Shown: in pieces, positions 1 through 12,305 of the stretch
Layout: each line of letters begins with the position of its first letter
How positions within the stretch are numbered: position 1 is the first letter of the stretch
Source: Carposina sasakii
Lineage: Eukaryota > Arthropoda > Insecta > Lepidoptera > Carposinidae
NCBI GenBank assembly: GCA_014607495.2
Contig: CP053159.1
Location: forward strand, 3,107,501-3,171,500
DNA: 64,000 bases
Direction: 5' to 3'
Position numbers and translations under genes: made by a program
The notes under the pieces: generated by a model
What the model was told of the DNA's origin: nothing
The model's database searches: none
Seen by the model: the letters and a program-made list of their open reading frames with translations, nothing else

Positions 1-760
1 AATACATGACAAAAATATAATGTACAAATGTTAAAGTTACTTACTACTCAAATCATCCTGTCCTTTTGTATTGCCCGTAGCCAGCTAAAAACAGCAATTG
101 CTGTATTATTTTAAGAACCACAGCACTTATTGAATTTTAAAATTCATAACCACGAAAATCTTAATCTCTCCAAAACCACTTAATAAAGTAGGTATTTCAC
201 GTTCCTCCAGTATTAATTGGTTCGTGAAAGGCAAACCGATTAGGGCATCGATTTTCAATTTCCCAGCGAGATGTAAAGTAAGTCTATTTAGAACTTCTCA
301 CTTTATTCCCACGGAAACGTGGAGTTTCCACAAACTTTCTGTTCATCTACCTACTTAATTCGAGCAATTGAAATTGAGTTTTAAACTAATATACTTACTT
401 ATCAAACAGCGATTGGCACTTTCACATTGATACTCGTATTGCGATAAGAAAAGTTAAAAGCCAAATATCAAAGTTATCATAATAGTAACAAACATCACCC
501 CAACATCAAAGGTAAATTAATAATGTGCATTAGAGCGACTGAATAAACATCCGGCCAATCTATTCACCGCATATGCATGTTAGTTCAAATTAGATAGTTG
601 ATAAAATAATACGATTTTGGAAAATGTGTCTAGGTACCTATCACGTCACATCGACATTAGTTTATATAATTATGGGCATAGCCGATAATAGCCACTTTAA
701 AGTTCTACATTATAAGTCGTATAACGTTATTGCTATTTAACTACTATTTAACTGCTATTT
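1..760. other. AT-rich intergenic sequence, no gene seen
   Basis: I see no extended open frame, RNA gene or repeat with a second copy in this window. The sequence is AT-rich and unremarkable. Confidence 0.6.
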
Positions 761-761
761 A

Positions 762-871
762 ATTATAAAATTATTAATAAAGAAATAGAAAAAATTCCTC
801 ACCCGAGTGGGAATCGAACCCACGACCTCCGCATACCGTGCTAGCGCTCTAACCACTGAGCTACCGGGTCA
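762..871 (-). mobile_element. tRNA-derived SINE copy (tRNA-like head)
   Basis: On the minus strand 870-800 reads like a tRNA. It has an acceptor-like GACCCGG, a D arm GCTC-AGTGGTTA-GAGC (box A region) and a perfect T arm GTGGG-TTCGATT-CCCAC (box B). The anticodon arm does not fold: CTAGC faces GCGGA, and position 33 is not U. The first acceptor pair is G-G. A second copy at 1098-1180 shares the AT-rich flank (ttataaaattattaata...) as well as the tRNA part. That points to a retroposed SINE rather than a working tRNA gene. The parent tRNA is uncertain. Confidence 0.7.
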
Positions 872-1097
872 ATTACTCGGATGACGAATTTTACCATCTC
901 TTTTCTAAATTACATACTGGCAACGTTATTTTTCATCCCGATAGCTATACACTAGCCAAATCTCGGCAAACAAAGCTGAATTCCTCAGCACAATGTTTAA
1001 AGATGAAACGATCAACCATATCCTAACGGATTATATTAATGGAGAAGTGATTTTTTTTAAATAAATTTATCTTACGATAGAAGAGTTAATATATTAT

Positions 1098-1180
1098 ATG
1101 TTATAAAATTATTAATACAGAAATGGAAAAAATTCCTCACCCGAGTGGGAATCGAACCCACGACCTGCATACCGTGCTAT
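1098..1180 (-). mobile_element. Truncated second copy of the tRNA-derived SINE
   Basis: It repeats the T-arm, variable-loop and AT-rich flank of the copy at 762-871 almost base for base, including CACCCGAGTGGGAATCGAAC. It lacks three bases in the anticodon region and stops before the D arm and 5' acceptor half. Confidence 0.7.
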
Positions 1181-1403
1181 TTTTAATTACTATTTAAGAA
1201 CTAAAAAAATACTAATCTGTAAAGCATTTGATAAGCATAACTACGCTCACTACTTCATCCACTTACTCAATGTAAGCTTCCGTTTGATAAATCCTAGCTT
1301 ATTGGATGCCTTCGTCCTTCCTACGTTTCAAAGATCCAAAATCAGCGGTTTAGGTTGTACGGTGATCCATCGGTTATTTGGACAAAACACATCTTATTAT
1401 GTA

Positions 1404-1730
1404 CTAGTAGACGCTCGCAACTACAGAAAAAACAAAATGTCGAAATTATCCGGGATAAAAACATTTTTCCGGGATTAAAAGTAGCCTATATGTTAAGTGG
1501 GACCTGACACAATATATTCTTGAAAACTGCATCGAAATCAGTTCAGCCGTTCCTGAGATTAGCGTGTATAAACGCTAGGATAAACAGACAAATCGACAAA
1601 CAGACAAACGGACAAACAGACAAAAATCATTCTTTTGGGTACTATTCCGTTGATAAAGGTGTTCTATAATATTTTTTCTCATATATCTTCAATGTACAGA
1701 CAGCGATCCGTTACATTTTTATTATATGTG
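1404..1730 (-). mobile_element. Non-autonomous Helitron copy
   Basis: Read on the minus strand it begins with the TGTAACGGATCGCTGTCTGT block shared with 2630 and 57380. It then has a run of TGTTTGTC-type repeats, and ends in a decayed GC hairpin followed by CTAG (1404-1407). These are the marks of lepidopteran Helitron ends: 3' hairpin plus CTAG, no inverted repeats. There is no Rep/helicase coding. The open frames here are incidental. Confidence 0.7.
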
Positions 1731-2599
1731 TGTATGTATGGACTACTACTATGGAATCATTCGTTGTCCTACTTAACCCGGTATATATTTTATTACCCCA
1801 GCCAAATATATTCGTAGACATTATGATACGACAATATCAATAACGTATCGCAACACATCTTACGCGGCTCAATATTGATCTCGGTTAACCTTTTCATAGA
1901 CACGGAGGCGGCGATTAAATCAAATAACTTTTCTGGGCACGTCTTACAGTTGCCGCGGTTTACAGGGCGAAGTAGCTGAATATGTAATCATGCTGGATCA
2001 AACTCTACCCTTACACTATTACGATCAGCATATTCCTATATTTTTAGAAGTTTATAGTTTGCACGGATTCTTTAGATATATTTTTATTTCCATTTTCCTA
2101 CAATTTCTTATGTGTAATCTTATATTGGTTTGATTTTGATTAATGTTAATCGCTAATTAAAATAGGTATCTATCTATAGTACATATTCAATTTTCTAAAA
2201 TATGAAAAATAGGATAGTCAAGTCAACATACACCCAATTACTTTAAAGATCACTTATAAGTACGACAGGATCATACCAAATAATTTGGCCTTGTAGGGAA
2301 TTTTATTTACTAACATAACATCGTGTTATTTTAGTAACGTACATCATAAATAAATAAATAAATTCTAAATAAAAGTATTTTTGGTCTAGGTATGGGATAT
2401 GTATGTATGTAGATAATTTTTGTACAATATTTTTTTATCAGCAATGTACCTACATTATTTTTTTCTTTTTGTCGAGACGATGTTGTGTTTTGGCCGCGAA
2501 TTCCCGAGCCAGTTGGGTGACTAGCGAGTTTGGGACAATCCCACATCAAAGGTAAACTATTTATTTACTCGGACTTGGAATACTTTAGTGATAAAGCTG
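1731..2599. other. Intergenic, no gene seen
   Basis: AT-rich sequence without a repeat partner in this window or a credible coding frame. A short open frame at 2331-2549 (minus) is low-complexity and resembles nothing I know. Confidence 0.55.
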
Positions 2600-2800
2600 C
2601 ATATCTATATATATATATATATATATTAAAAATATAACGGATCGCTGTCTGTACATGGAAGATATATAAGAAAAAATATTATTGAATACCTTTATCAACG
2701 CAATAGAAACCAAAACAATGATTTTTGGAATTTTTGTCTATTTGTCTGTGCGTTTGTGCAAGCTAATTCGATTTTTTTTCTGTAGTTTACACAAATGTAG
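2600..2800 (+). mobile_element. 5' part of a non-autonomous Helitron
   Basis: After a (TA)n tract at about 2604-2626 the sequence matches the 5' half of the Helitron at 57345-57710: ATAACGGATCGCTGTCTGT, then the GGAAGATATAT block, then the ATGATTTTTGGA and TTTGTCTGTGCG segments. The 3' hairpin and CTAG end are missing, so the copy is truncated. Confidence 0.65.
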
Positions 2801-3925
2801 GAAAGGATAAATTCTGTGAATTGCTGAAAATAGTTGTCCCTTTGTATTTTTGTTTTATATGATACGATTTCTTAGAATTTTTAACATTTTGTTAGTAAAT
2901 AAATGAAAAAAGAGAGTCCCAAAAATATAGTGACATCATAACGAAGGAAATGGCGTATATGGGTCGGACAGTACCTCCCTAGAGACGACGTTACCAATGG
3001 TCCTGTGTTTCTTGCTATTACTTTGTTGGAAAAAAGATTGGATATAATTAAACATAAAAAATAATAGCGATCCAGCGTGGCAATGCCGCTAGTATTCTGG
3101 GCACCTTCGCACCGGGAACACACAGCCATAGTTTTTATTTGATATAATAGTTAGGTACCTAAAGTAAACTAAGTGCGGATAGAGATTGCAGATTGAAGAT
3201 AGGTATTCATACAATAGCAAATACTCTGTATACTAAGATTCTATTTCGAATCTATTCCATTCGAATACCTAGTAGATAGATAATATTTGTTTGGTAGATA
3301 CAAAGGTAGTACTGTTGATCGTTTTCTAGTAGATCGTATTAATATCTACGGACATTTTGCCATATTTATCACCTACCTACATACGTTGTACGCATGACCT
3401 AATATTTCTCCAGCGTTCTTAGTGTATATTTCAAAAACCTAGTCCCCGTAAGCGACTTCTAAAGCATGAAAGACGCAGCGCGGCGCTCATTGTCATGCTC
3501 CGACATTCGCTTCATTGCAATGGAAATGGGTTAGGTTTTCAGCTTTTCTAACTGAGATATAGCTAGAAATACTTGAACGTAAGTAGAATAACTCTCTTAT
3601 AAAGATTTAAAATGGGGGAGGCTTATGTTCAATAGTAGACTTAACGGCTGAAATGATGATGTACGATTTAGAATATTAAGGGTTGAAAGGAAAGAGGTGT
3701 ATATGAAAAATTGTCTACTATCAAAGCTACTCGTATGTCTACGAAATATAAGGATAATGCTTTTTTTGTAAATAGCTACCTTAAAACCGAATTAATGTAT
3801 GTATCTAATATTAGCTGTGTAAATGTCATCATTGGTGGTGGGGTCGGCGTAATAAGGTTTCTTTCGAAACTCATATTGCCAAAGATTAGGCGTTTGACCG
3901 GCTGCCAGCCTGACGCCAATCCTTC
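2801..3925. other. Intergenic, no gene seen
   Basis: Only short, low-complexity open frames and no recognised motif. A small GC-richer patch near 3470-3530 has no partner elsewhere in the window. Confidence 0.5.
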
Positions 3926-3927
3926 TT

Positions 3928-4057
3928 GGGTATAGCTAAGTGACAATTTAAAAAAATCCTACATGAAACAAATTCAGTGGTACAGGCCCGTGGCTGGGTT
4001 CGAACTTGCGCCCCTCACTTGGAAGGCATACGCCTTAACCACTGCTATGGACTGTGT
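3928..4057 (-). mobile_element. tRNA-headed SINE copy
   Basis: The minus strand carries an A-box-like TAGCAGTGGTTAAGG and a B-box GGTTCGAACCC, followed by CCACGGGCCTGTACC and a tail GAATTTGTTTCATGTA ... ATTGTCACTTAGCT. The same order of blocks is seen on the plus strand from 26796, so the two are copies of one family. No functional tRNA fold is apparent. Confidence 0.65.
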
Positions 4058-5069
4058 AAATGTATGTAAACAAATTCGATTTCGAATTAAATATTTGAAC
4101 ACGATTCAAGCTCGATTAAATTTATTCTAATGACGTGTGTACAATAGAGAACACAAGAAACACCGCGATAACACAAGGTTGAAGAAGCGCTACGTACTAA
4201 ACATGCTACCACCCCGTACTTGAACTGCCTTGGAGTATCTTGGCGAGAGTGTACAGGCTCCTTTAAGATCCATTTAAACAGAGACTTTCTCGTTTCGAAT
4301 GTTCAAATATCGATAGAACTTTTTTGTAAACATTCAAGATTATCACACTTATTCGCGTACTCGGATCGCTTGCCGCCACGTCTTCGTCGAGATTTCTGCT
4401 CTGCCTTTAAATATGATGCTTTAATAATATTCTTAATAGGTATATATAGTACGATTATAGCTTGCAATTGCACTCCCAGACCAAGATATCCAAACAAGTA
4501 TGTATTAATGAAAACATTTGGGATACGAACTCATTTCACTCATCTGTGACAATGCAGTCAAATATTTAAGTTATATAAACAATTTGTACTAAACCTTCAA
4601 CCACAAACCTACATGAAAAACCTTAGATATCAATATTAACACCTATTCAGGAGTGGTCACGCGTTCGAACACCATGATTTAGTCAAGCAAAGTGCCTTAG
4701 CCGTGAAATGTGAGCCAAGTTCTGCGCGCCCCACGAATACTAACGGCCATGTAAATGCTGTTGTGGATATTTATTCCGCCAAGTTTTTCGTACGGCCCCT
4801 CTGGTAGCAGTTCGCACGGTCGTGCCTAAGAATTAGCAGTGTAAATCATGTGAGAAACTTTTGGGTTTATTATATGGGAATTCAGAGCTTTGTTTCAAGT
4901 AGTTTTTTTCGTTATGAGTCAAGTTTTATTTTACGAGAATCACGCATGTGACTGATTTCGTATGCATGTAAAATATTTGAACTTGGCGCTTGGTTTTAAG
5001 CCGGCGCCAGACATAGCTTCACTTGATTGAACACTTGTTTGATTACCATGTGTGGCATGAGACTTAGGT
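4058..5069. other. Intergenic, no gene seen
   Basis: The open frame at 4220-4549 is matched by an equally long one on the other strand and shows no family signature, so I do not call it. Confidence 0.5.
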
Positions 5070-6430
5070 TTAAAGATATTTATTTCTCATACAAACATAA
5101 TACAAGGTACAAAATGTTCATTTAGAATGAGATATAAAATCTTAATTAATTTATACTAACATCATGTCCCTGGCGTGTTGGCAACAAACAATTAAATTTT
5201 AAAAATTACGTGTATTTTATTGAATTATATGTTACATTACAAGAAGGTATTACAACGTACACACATGTTCCCTAAGTTTAAACTTAAATGAATTTATGTG
5301 TTTACATTCTTTTAATTCGTTTGGCAAATTATTGTAAAAATGGGCACCCATAGACAATATTGTTTTTTTACCGTAATTTGTTCTTGTTTTTTTTTAGTAT
5401 AAAATTATATTTATTTTTTAAATAGTGTATATTTAAAGTATAATATATATAATAGTGTGTATTTTAAGTTAAATTTTATATATAGATCGTACAGTGTCAT
5501 TAACATTTTTCCAAATAAAAACACAAGAAGTGTATACAGGGTGTTTGTGACAGCCAGGCAAATATTGATATCATGACTTCAGACCATGATTCTGAGGCGG
5601 AAAACACTGAAAATTTTCGTAGGAAAAATGCGAAATTTTCCGATATTTTTTCATATTTTCAGGAAAAAAATTGTTTAGTTCGTTTAATTAGGCCTTAAAC
5701 AATGACATAAAAATAAAATTGTAACCAAAAGACGATTTAAAAAAAAAGTAGCCCTCCAAAAATTTCAAAAAACTGATCAACCCCAATGGAGAGTCACAAT
5801 TGATCCAAAAAACAGAAATGGGTCACACAATAACTAATACGCCCATTTAATTAGTCACAGAATGACCCGATACAATTAGCGCGCAGAGCAAAGATTACTG
5901 AAAATCATATCAAAAGTACATTTCCTGCGAGTAATAACACTGTCGTATAACTCAACAGAATGGTACTTGTTCAGCATTTCAGTATTTGCCTGGTTGTCAC
6001 CTACAACCTGTATATACATCTGTCTAAGATTTTAGTAGTTAAGTTTTATTGTATAATATTTTAGTAGACATCAAGCGATTAAAGCGATACAATACTTTAA
6101 TTATTTTGTTCTGTGTTCTTTATAGCGGTTTAAGATTAGTTTCGGCCGCAGTTCCCCACATTTCAATGAGATAGTTGATTTGTGAATTGACGAATTGTAT
6201 ATGATTGTACGCAATCTGGTGGGGATGCAGTGGACCATTTTATGCAGCGCAGCAAGGATAGATATCAATTTTGATTTTACATGGTCTATATGAAAAGTCC
6301 ATGTTAGTTTATCATCTAGCCATAAACCGAGATATTTTTCTTTATTTGATTGTTTTATGACCATATTGTTTATAGTAAGAGGGGTAATTTCTGGTAGTTG
6401 TTTATTTTTTGCTGCAAAGACTTTGAATAT
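5070..6430 (-). pseudogene. CR1/L2-like non-LTR retrotransposon, RT C-terminal part and 3' end, split by a foldback element
   Basis: Remains of a LINE reverse-transcriptase ORF. From 6430 leftward the frame reads a late RT block with KYLGLWLDDKLTWTFHI, typical of CR1/L2/Jockey-type LINEs. After a frameshift near 6180 it continues as IEMWGTAAETN and NRLMSTKILYN down to about 6012. There a foldback DNA element (5534-6012) interrupts it. On the far side the same ORF resumes and finishes with GKKTILSMGAHFYNNLPNEL and FKFKLREHVCT near 5250. AATAAA (minus strand, near 5078-5083) marks the probable 3' end. In-frame stops and frameshifts show it is dead. Exact clade is uncertain. Confidence 0.8.
5534..6012. 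mobile_element. Foldback/MITE DNA element inserted in the LINE
   Basis: The ends are imperfect inverted repeats. The left starts ACAGGGTGTTTGTGACAGCC. The right, read in reverse complement, starts ACAGGTTGTAGGTGACAACC. About 35 bp match, flanked by TA. The right half is homologous to the right arm of the larger element at 9006-9676. No transposase is present. The surrounding LINE frame is continuous if this block is skipped, so the boundaries are well supported. Confidence 0.8.
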
Positions 6431-8494
6431 GTGTCCAAAGTTTGGACAAAGATTTGCACTTTGCCATGCGGTGTCGGTTTTTTAGCGCACATCAAAGCGT
6501 TCAAAGTCGTATGTATTCAAATGTTTGCGTAGCCTGCCACACTTGCACAAAGTCTATTTGCGCGAGCATTGTTGAGTGAAATGGTTGTGTGAGACTGTAT
6601 TGAAATAGTAGTTAATATTCATCAAATATACATAGGTCCCTTGTTTTATTACTGTACATTTCACACATCCATTCGCGCCTCCTTCTTGGACGTTTCCTTA
6701 AATGTTATTGCACACGTAAAAAATAATTACATGCACATGAATAATAAAATCGTCGTCCATCTTGTTTTTTGTCTACCGGCGTTTTGCGGAGAAAAGTCTT
6801 TGCGAAACATGTCTGGCAGTTGCGCCAATATGTGTTCAAATGTGTTTTCGAAGCATTGCAAAGTATTCAAAGAAGTGTGCAAATCTTTGAAGCTATGTCT
6901 GGCGCCGGGGTTATAAGCAAGCTTCAATTTGCAAAAACCTTTTTTAAAAACAAGCTTTTACTATTTGTTAATAAAATGAACTGATCGAATCAAACGAGCC
7001 CAAAGTCGATGGGGTTGCGCCGTTTAATTACGGAGTTCCTATGGCCACCTTCCAGCTCCATCATCAAATCAGCTCTATGTCATAATAATATTGCATTATC
7101 ATCCGATTTATATATGCATGCAAAATTTCGGCTCAATCGGTTACAGACAACGGGACAGGTGAAACTAAATAAAAGCAAGCTTTATAAATAATAATGATGG
7201 ATACAGAGTGAAGGTGGCAAATATTTTATATGTACTCCATGTAATTATTATGTTCATAATTTATAAGGAGTCTACTACTTAATATGAATATGCCCCAATA
7301 ATTCTATTATTATTGTATTATTTCAGATACTAAATCAATGGCAGTTATTAAAGTACATTAACTAGGTAAGTAAATTGCGTGATGAAAATGTTGAATGGAA
7401 AAAAAATTACCGGAGAATTGATTTAACCTCCTTTTTTGGAGGTATGTAATAAAAAAATGTAAATAAAAACGTAGATACATTGTTTTTGCGTCGATAAAAT
7501 TCAATCATTTGAAAAGAGAAACATAAAAACAACATCATACGACCCCTAAAAATCTGACACATTTTATTTCGGAACTCCCATTAGATTTCGCCCCGCTTAA
7601 AAATAATCGCTCGGCATATGGAGCTCGTTTGGTCCTCAATGAATAATGTTCGTCACGTACCACTGCAGTTCTCCGTCGATATCAAAAGATAAATAGATGT
7701 GTTTAGGTGACGTTTAATCGTAATAACCCTTTGAGTTTCTTGTAAATGACTTCAAAGTTAAAAGTTTATAGTGTTATTACAGACAAAAGAATTAAATAAT
7801 ATTTTTTGCTGTCTAATTTCATTTTTAAACAGCGTCTTATTTTAGATGCAGTTTTATAATAACACCGTTAATGTTTCAAGTACCTTTTAAGTTTCTTTTG
7901 TCAAAGATTATGGTATTATTTTAATCAGAAATATTTTACCATAAACTTTGTAACTATTGTATTATACATCGCAAAGGGCGTATCGTAACGTTATATAACT
8001 ACATTTAGATAGGTACATTTTGATACTTAAGGTGTTAACGTTAGCGCATGCCGAATATTATTTACTCGTTTAGTATTATTTATTCGTTCAGTAAATATCG
8101 TGTTCCTTTTATAGTAATTGTATTATTTACTATGTACATATTTACTATCATGCCGATAGTCAGTATGCATAAGTAAGTAAATACTTTAAGCCAATTTTTT
8201 ATCTATAGATGAAGAATTCGGTGCTGTATGTCTATTAAACCATATCTACCAGGTTTATTTATCAATGGCCTATACAGACACAGTTGTACTAGGAATCACG
8301 TAATGGTTCTGGCTATATGAAATTTGAAGCGAAAAATTGTACAACTATTTTCTATAGATTTGGCCAAACTCGAACACTAACTGTCCGTAATATGTAATGT
8401 ACAATGAGATACAATTTTTTTTTGTAGTCTTGTAGTATGTTAAAATTAATGTTTTACTATCATTTACAATTTCAGAATAGCACGATTAGTAGAT
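6431..8494. other. Intergenic, no gene seen
   Basis: About 2 kb of AT-rich sequence. Small open frames around 6641-6984 overlap on both strands and show no family signature. No repeat copy is recognised. Confidence 0.5.
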
Positions 8495-8625
8495 ATTATC
8501 AGCCTATTGCAATCAACTACTGAGCGTAGGCCTCTCCTAGGGTATACTACTAGCGGGGTTCTTGGCCATGGTCACCATGCCGGGCAGGCGGCTTGGTGGC
8601 CGCAGTTTACTAAGTTGTCATCCGA
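8495..8625 (-). mobile_element. Diverged fragment of the RTE-tailed SINE-like repeat
   Basis: It begins CAGCCTATTGCAATCAACTA, followed by GTAGGCCTCTCC and CCGGGCAGGCGGCTTGGTG. This is a degenerate, truncated version of the repeat at 17969-18235 in the same orientation. Confidence 0.7.
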
Positions 8626-9005
8626 ATGACGATAGGTCAGTTAGATTCATTAAAAAATATCCCATACCTAATGAGAAACATATCTCCATCGTCTCTTATT
8701 TATGAAATGCTGCAAAATTTCGTACCGAACCTAATTAGAAACCCTAAGAAAAATTTGGTTTTATCTACTAACGTCTTTTATCTACTATCTTCTTAAAAAA
8801 TCATAGGGAGACTTGCTTCACGAACAGTAGTAAGTAGTAGTGAGTGTATCTAAATAATATAAAGTTAATGTCGTAATGAAGTATCTGAAAGATTTAATTT
8901 GGGTTTAATCTACCTAAATATTCATAGGACATGCTTGCTTAGGTTTTGCAGAACACAGATTCCTAAACAAAAGGTAACGAAAATACTTTTTAGTTCCTTA
9001 TGTAT
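8626..9005. other. Intergenic, no gene seen
   Basis: Nothing recognised between two mobile elements. Confidence 0.5.
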
Positions 9006-9676
9006 ACAGGATGTTTGTGACAGCCAGACAAATGCTGAGATCCTGAACAAGTACCATTGTTTTAAGTTATACGACAGTGTTATTACTCGCAGGAAATTAA
9101 TTTTTGATTTGATTATACGCAATGTTTGCTTTCCACGCCACTTGTATCGGGAGATCCTGTGACTAGTTAAATAGGCTTATTGGTTATTTTGTATTACATT
9201 AATGTTATTTGGATCACTTGTCACTCTCCTTTGGGGTTGATCAGTTATTTGAACTTTTTTGAAAATCATCCAAACGTTAATATTTTATTTTTAAGACATT
9301 ATTTAAGGCCTACTTAAACAAACCACACAATTTTTATCCTGAAAAAATAAAATGAATAAAAAATTTAAGAATATTTTTTTCATTTTTAAAACAAAATTCT
9401 AACCTATGGACAATAAAAAAAAATTGCTCTAAAAAAAAATCAATTAACTGATCAATCCCAAAGGAGTCACAAGTGATCCAAAAAACAGCAAAGTATCACA
9501 AAATAACCAATAAGCCCATTTAACTAGTCACAGGATCGCCCGATACAATTGGCGCGGAAAGCAAACATTGCGTATAATCAAATCAAAAATTAATTTCCTG
9601 TCAGTAATAACACTGTCGTATAACTCAAAACAATGGTACTTGTTCAGGATCTGCCTGGCTGTCACACACATCTTGT
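9006..9676. mobile_element. Large foldback (long inverted repeat) DNA element
   Basis: The two arms, about 9006-9300 and 9430-9676, are near-perfect reverse complements. For example GATCCTGAACAAGTACCATT appears at the left and its complement at the right, and TTGGGGTTGATCAGTT at left matches AACTGATCAATCCCAA at right. They flank an AT-rich loop. The ends (ACAGGATGTTTGTGACAGCC and its partner) match the element at 5534-6012. Short open frames here mirror each other because of the palindrome and are not genes. Confidence 0.85.
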
Positions 9677-10780
9677 TTTATATACATAAATGTGATTTAT
9701 TAAATAAAAAGTTGAATAATAATAAAATCATGAAAAGTTTAATATCCGGATAAGTTAGTGTATTCGAATTATATAATTACCTATAATACGAGTATGGATA
9801 TTTGAATACACATATCCACATTGTATTCAATTATTTTGATTACATTGTAAAACTTGATCATACATTATAAAAGGTGTACAATTATTTACTTTCAAAGTAA
9901 AACAGGTTAAATTGAAAATTATTCAGTAAAGCCCCAGTTTAACTTTGCGAGAAATTTGGAATATGTATGGTTAAACATGGCGGTTTGAGAGAATTTTGAC
10001 TTACCTTTATATATTATGTTAAGTGGATAGGTAAGTAAATTCAGCTGATTGATTTGGGTATATTTTTTATTAATTTTTAGTATTTATTACCCTTATACTG
10101 ACGCTATAGTTTTCTACAATCTAGTTTGGATATTTTATTCAGTTAGTGATTAGTAACAATCTTCTTTAATATTGCGGCAAGCATTAGGTAAGTCTAAAGC
10201 AATGAGCTGGTTAAAATTTATTAACTGCCGGAACTAGCATGTAATTTTTGATTCTAAAATAATATATAGTTTTTATTAGAAAACAGTAAGAACATTTGTC
10301 TAGATCATTTTTTTTTCATTTTTTTTGTTATATATTATTATATGATACAATGCAGTTTATGATCACTATTATGTATTAAAAACCTCTAGGGTTTATGCAA
10401 TATATAACGAGTAACGCCTTTACGCGGCCAAAAAATTTAAAGCATTAACTACTTAATACTTATCTAAATATTTGTCACTGGAATGACCATTTAATTCAAT
10501 TGTCTTACTTTTTTTATAACTAATTTATACAAAGTATCAAGAAACAAATTGAAATGTACTTTTCAATAAAATTTTACACTCCGAAGTCAACTTTATATAG
10601 GTAAGTTAATTTATTTCAAACCGCAGAGAAACTTTCTTTTCTTATTTCTACCTCATTATTAATTCAAAGCGCGTGTTGAACGAACGTACTCAACTTCAGG
10701 AGGAGACTGGAAAAGAATCATAATAAATCAAGGTGCGTTGCACTGTGTACACTGCAGACAGATATAAATTTATATAGATT
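9677..10780. other. Intergenic, no gene seen
   Basis: AT-rich. No open frame of note and no repeat partner found. Confidence 0.5.
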
Positions 10781-11450
10781 AGAAAACGTTAAACACGTTA
10801 GTGTTCTTACAAAATAACTTCAAAATTATGCGAAACAATGCCTAAATTTGACAGATATTCCACACATTTTGCTGTCAAATGTTGCTGGCGAAATTGAGAC
10901 CCGTTATTTTAATTACACCGCGTATTTTTATTATGTAAACGTACGACATAATTCTGGTGCCTACGGCTATTCCTTTTCGGTGCATGCAGTCAAACTATGG
11001 AACGATTTGCCTCACTCGATAAGAGACTGCAGGACGGTTGAGACTTTCAAAAATAAGTTAAAGGATCACTTTCATGCACTGGCTGACTGATCGGTCTCAA
11101 TTATCTGCTGAATTGTTGTCCTATTGTATTATGTTTTTTTTTTTTCTATTATGTCTATATGTTATTATTTTATTTTATTTTATGTCTAACATTACTTTCA
11201 TTATTTGATTGTTCGTGTGTATCTATTTATGTATGAATATTTTATTTTTGTTTATAATAGTTACTTAGTTTATTTCTGTACACATCATTACCTCTATAAC
11301 TTTTGGGTCTCACTTTGCTTTCTGGTATGCTGGAAGAAATCTCTTGCAGAGATAAGCACGCCTTTGTATGCATTCCTTCTGTAAATTTATTTCTATTGAT
11401 TGTTATGTTTTGTGTACAATAAAGAATAAATTAATTAAAATTAATTAATT
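10781..11450 (+). pseudogene. CR1/L2-like LINE 3' end with RT C-terminus
   Basis: A 5'-truncated non-LTR retrotransposon. The frame ending at 11090 carries the RT C-terminal signature VKLWNDLPHSIR followed by TVETFKNKLKDHFHA, which closes many CR1/Jockey-type LINE ORFs. The 3' UTR includes GAGATAAGCACGCCTTTGTA and ends in AATAAAGAATAAATTAATTA near 11420-11450. The same 3' UTR block recurs at 23275-23375, so both are copies of one family. The N-terminal endonuclease and RT core are absent. Confidence 0.8.
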
Positions 11451-12129
11451 AACATCAAATTGTAGAAACATGTATTTATATGTAATGAATTGATGAGCCT
11501 CTTTGGTCTTTAGTCAGGAAAACCTACTAGTAAGTATTGATGGAAATTACATTAATCTGTAAAGAGTATATCTATAGATCCTAAAAACAACTTTTATTTG
11601 ATACAAAATTGATCTAAATTATTTCAAATTTCCCGTATTTGTGATTCTATGTGACAAGTATTTTATATGTAAGTAGAAAAATTATTACCACAGCCATAAC
11701 TATGATTATATAACCCATATCTAATATTCTCTTAATATCAAAGGTGACTTTACAACTGAACGCTAACCTAAGCTGGAACTCATGTAGCAACGTAATGAGA
11801 TTGCTCCCGCTTCGTCACCTATGTAATCGTGTTAGGTCATTTCGGTTCTACGCTTCACTCTCCCTGAAACTATAGCATACAGGCTGCTGTGTTTTGATAA
11901 AAGTTTATGTAGAAAGTCACTGGGAAATGTTAGTCCGTGTTTGTTGATATTGTTTAGAAGTAAAAGCTTTTCTTTTTTAAATTCAAAATAAAGAAGTTGT
12001 TGTTCTTTTATTTAAAAATTGTTGGAAATTCCAATTATTTCTGTTAACAACTACATTTACTAAACACAATATTCCCCATCGCTTTGCTCAGTCAAACAAA
12101 CTATTTTATTTTATTTATTTATTTACCTT
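11451..12129. other. Intergenic, no gene seen
   Basis: Nothing recognised. Confidence 0.5.
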
Positions 12130-12305
12130 CACCGATCAAATTTGTGAAATTCTAGAGAAAGGTCAGGTCAAGCAAGAGTACCCTAAAACGACGAGCGTGC
12201 ATGAAGAATATCATGAAAGTAGATGAAGCGAATGAGGTGTGTCAGGATCGTAGCAAATGGAGATCCGTGATCTCCGGGAAAGGAACGTAATCTCTATGTA
12301 TGTAT
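12130..12305 (+). pseudogene. 3' terminus of a second LINE family
   Basis: A short frame reads MKNIMKVDEANEVCQDRSKW and continues to the end GKGT-stop, followed by a (TATG)n tail. This is the C-terminal tip and tail of a non-LTR element. A diverged copy lies on the minus strand at 62955-63065 and shares ACGAGCGTGCATGAAGAAT and AAAGTAGATGAAGCGAA. Clade not assigned. Confidence 0.6.

Noticed and set aside
800..870. Functional tRNA gene on the minus strand
   Set aside because: The anticodon stem does not pair, position 33 is not U and the first acceptor pair is G-G. A second copy shares non-tRNA flank. Treated as SINE head.
8899..9753. Two short frames with nearly identical N-termini (minus at 8922-9122, plus at 9568-9753)
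   Set aside because: They are the two arms of a foldback element, so the similarity is due to the inverted repeat.
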